Source of the DNA: Pseudomonas sp. GL-B-19
GTDB lineage: Bacteria > Pseudomonadota > Gammaproteobacteria > Pseudomonadales > Pseudomonadaceae
Assembly (NCBI RefSeq): GCF_019956415.1
Contig: NZ_JAHBDK010000032.1
Location: 1 to 64,000, forward strand
DNA: 64,000 nucleotides
Reading direction: 5' to 3'
Positions within the stretch are counted from its first letter, which is position 1. Each line of letters starts with the position of its first letter. Under the pieces are notes generated by a model. That model was given only the letters and a program-made list of their open reading frames with translations, was not told the origin of the DNA and did no database searches. This document shows, piece by piece, positions 63,322-64,000 of this stretch. The translations under genes and the position numbers were made by a program.

Positions 63322-64000
63322 ATGCCTACCCACGAAACCCCGCCCCAGGGCTTGCATCTCATGGCCAAACCCGTCGGGCCGATCTGCAACCTCGATTGCA
63401 GTTACTGTTTCTACCTCGAAAAAGAACAGTTTTACCCGCCTCGGGAACGCTTCAGCATGACTGACGAGGTGCTGCGTCTGTATGTGCAGCGCTACATCGA
63501 GGCCCAGTCCACGCCTGAAGTCGAATTTACCTGGCAAGGCGGCGAACCGACGTTGCTGGGGTTGGATTTTTTCCAACGCGCGGTCCTGTATCAACACCAG
63601 TTCGCGGGGAACAAAGTCATTCGTAACACGTTGCAGACCAATGGCACGTTACTCAATGACGACTGGTGCGCATTCCTCGCCCGTGAACGTTTCATGGTGG
63701 GGATCAGCCTCGATGGCCCGCGATTCGTCCACGACCTCTATCGCCCCGACAAGCGCGGACACTCCAGTTTCGATGACGTGATGCACGGTCTCGAACTGCT
63801 CAAGCAGCATGGCGTCGACTTCAATGTGTTGGTTACCGTGGCGCGCGATGTCGCCAGATTCCCCTTGGAAATCTATCGATTCCTCAAGTCTGAGGGTGTT
63901 CGTCATATTCAGTTCAATCCCGTGGTGGAGCGCGAGCCCAGCGCCTCACAGGTCAGTCTGGGTCTGCATTTCGCTATCCCGCCGGAGTTGCGCTTGCACG
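63322..64000 (+). CDS. Radical-SAM sulfatase maturase (anSME/AtsB type), partial
   Basis: The gene runs off the window; 226 residues are visible. It starts MPTHETPPQGLHLMAKP and carries the radical-SAM cluster motif C22-x3-C26-x2-C29 (CNLDCSYC). Family segments YCFYLEKE, FTWQGGEPTLLGL, LQTNGTLL and VGISLDGP follow. It oxidises the active-site serine of the adjacent sulfatase to formylglycine. The pairing with an S-x-A-x-R sulfatase makes the assignment strong. No stop is reached by 64000. Confidence 0.92.
   Translation, partial: MPTHETPPQGLHLMAKPVGPICNLDCSYCFYLEKEQFYPPRERFSMTDEVLRLYVQRYIEAQSTPEVEFTWQGGEPTLLGLDFFQRAVLYQHQFAGNKVIRNTLQTNGTLLNDDWCAFLARERFMVGISLDGPRFVHDLYRPDKRGHSSFDDVMHGLELLKQHGVDFNVLVTVARDVARFPLEIYRFLKSEGVRHIQFNPVVEREPSASQVSLGLHFAIPPELRLH

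Overview
The window is chromosomal DNA of a fluorescent-group Pseudomonas. The strongest evidence is the gene order nasS-nasT-narK-kinase/phosphatase-nirB-nirD-nasA-cobA next to oprF-sigX-cmpX-crfX-cmaX-rraA-hydrolase-ppsA-ppsR. As I recall it, this block has the same order in P. aeruginosa. Protein sequences are GC-rich and typically pseudomonad, and eleven REP-pair (REPIN) elements of the Pseudomonas kind lie between genes. No rRNA, tRNA, CRISPR array, intact insertion sequence or prophage was recognised.

Layout. 0.1-7 kb: a CHASE-PAS-GGDEF diguanylate cyclase, rlmKL, rmf with a structured leader, and pyrD. 7-19 kb: nitrate/nitrite assimilation. NasS/NasT sense nitrate, NarK imports it, a molybdenum nitrate reductase and NirBD reduce it to ammonium, and CobA supplies the siroheme precursor. 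Three transcription units here (nasS, narK, nirB) each start with a sigma-54-type -24/-12 promoter, followed by a leader with A1/G4 hexaloop hairpins and an overlapping intrinsic terminator. That is the architecture expected for NasT (ANTAR) antitermination. 19-28 kb: the oprF/sigX/cmpX envelope cluster, then PEP synthase and its regulator. 28-36.7 kb: the methylcitrate (propionate) operon prpR-prpB-prpC-acnD-prpF-prpD with a palindromic GntR-type operator.

36.9-43.2 kb: a three-gene operon of a retropepsin-like protease, an inactive transglutaminase/7TM protein and an ATP-grasp ligase, then pabB, thrH and cysH. 43.3-48.8 kb: NCS1 transporter plus hydantoin racemase-like gene, a LysR/SDR divergent pair, and a HAD phosphatase. 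49-54.8 kb: an Rhs polymorphic toxin with a C-terminal ADP-ribosyltransferase domain, followed by two AT-richer putative immunity genes. 54.9-57.6 kb: six small minus-strand genes for secreted Gly/Ser-rich, glycine-zipper and highly acidic proteins, one carrying twelve perfect 9-bp repeats. 57.7-64 kb: a YbjQ-family protein, a serine hydrolase, a small membrane protein, two degraded transposase remnants, a cupin, a serine-type sulfatase and the start of its radical-SAM maturase, cut by the window end.

The most rewarding regions for follow-up are the triple sigma-54/ANTAR leader set, the Rhs effector with its variable tail, and the small acidic/glycine-rich gene array.
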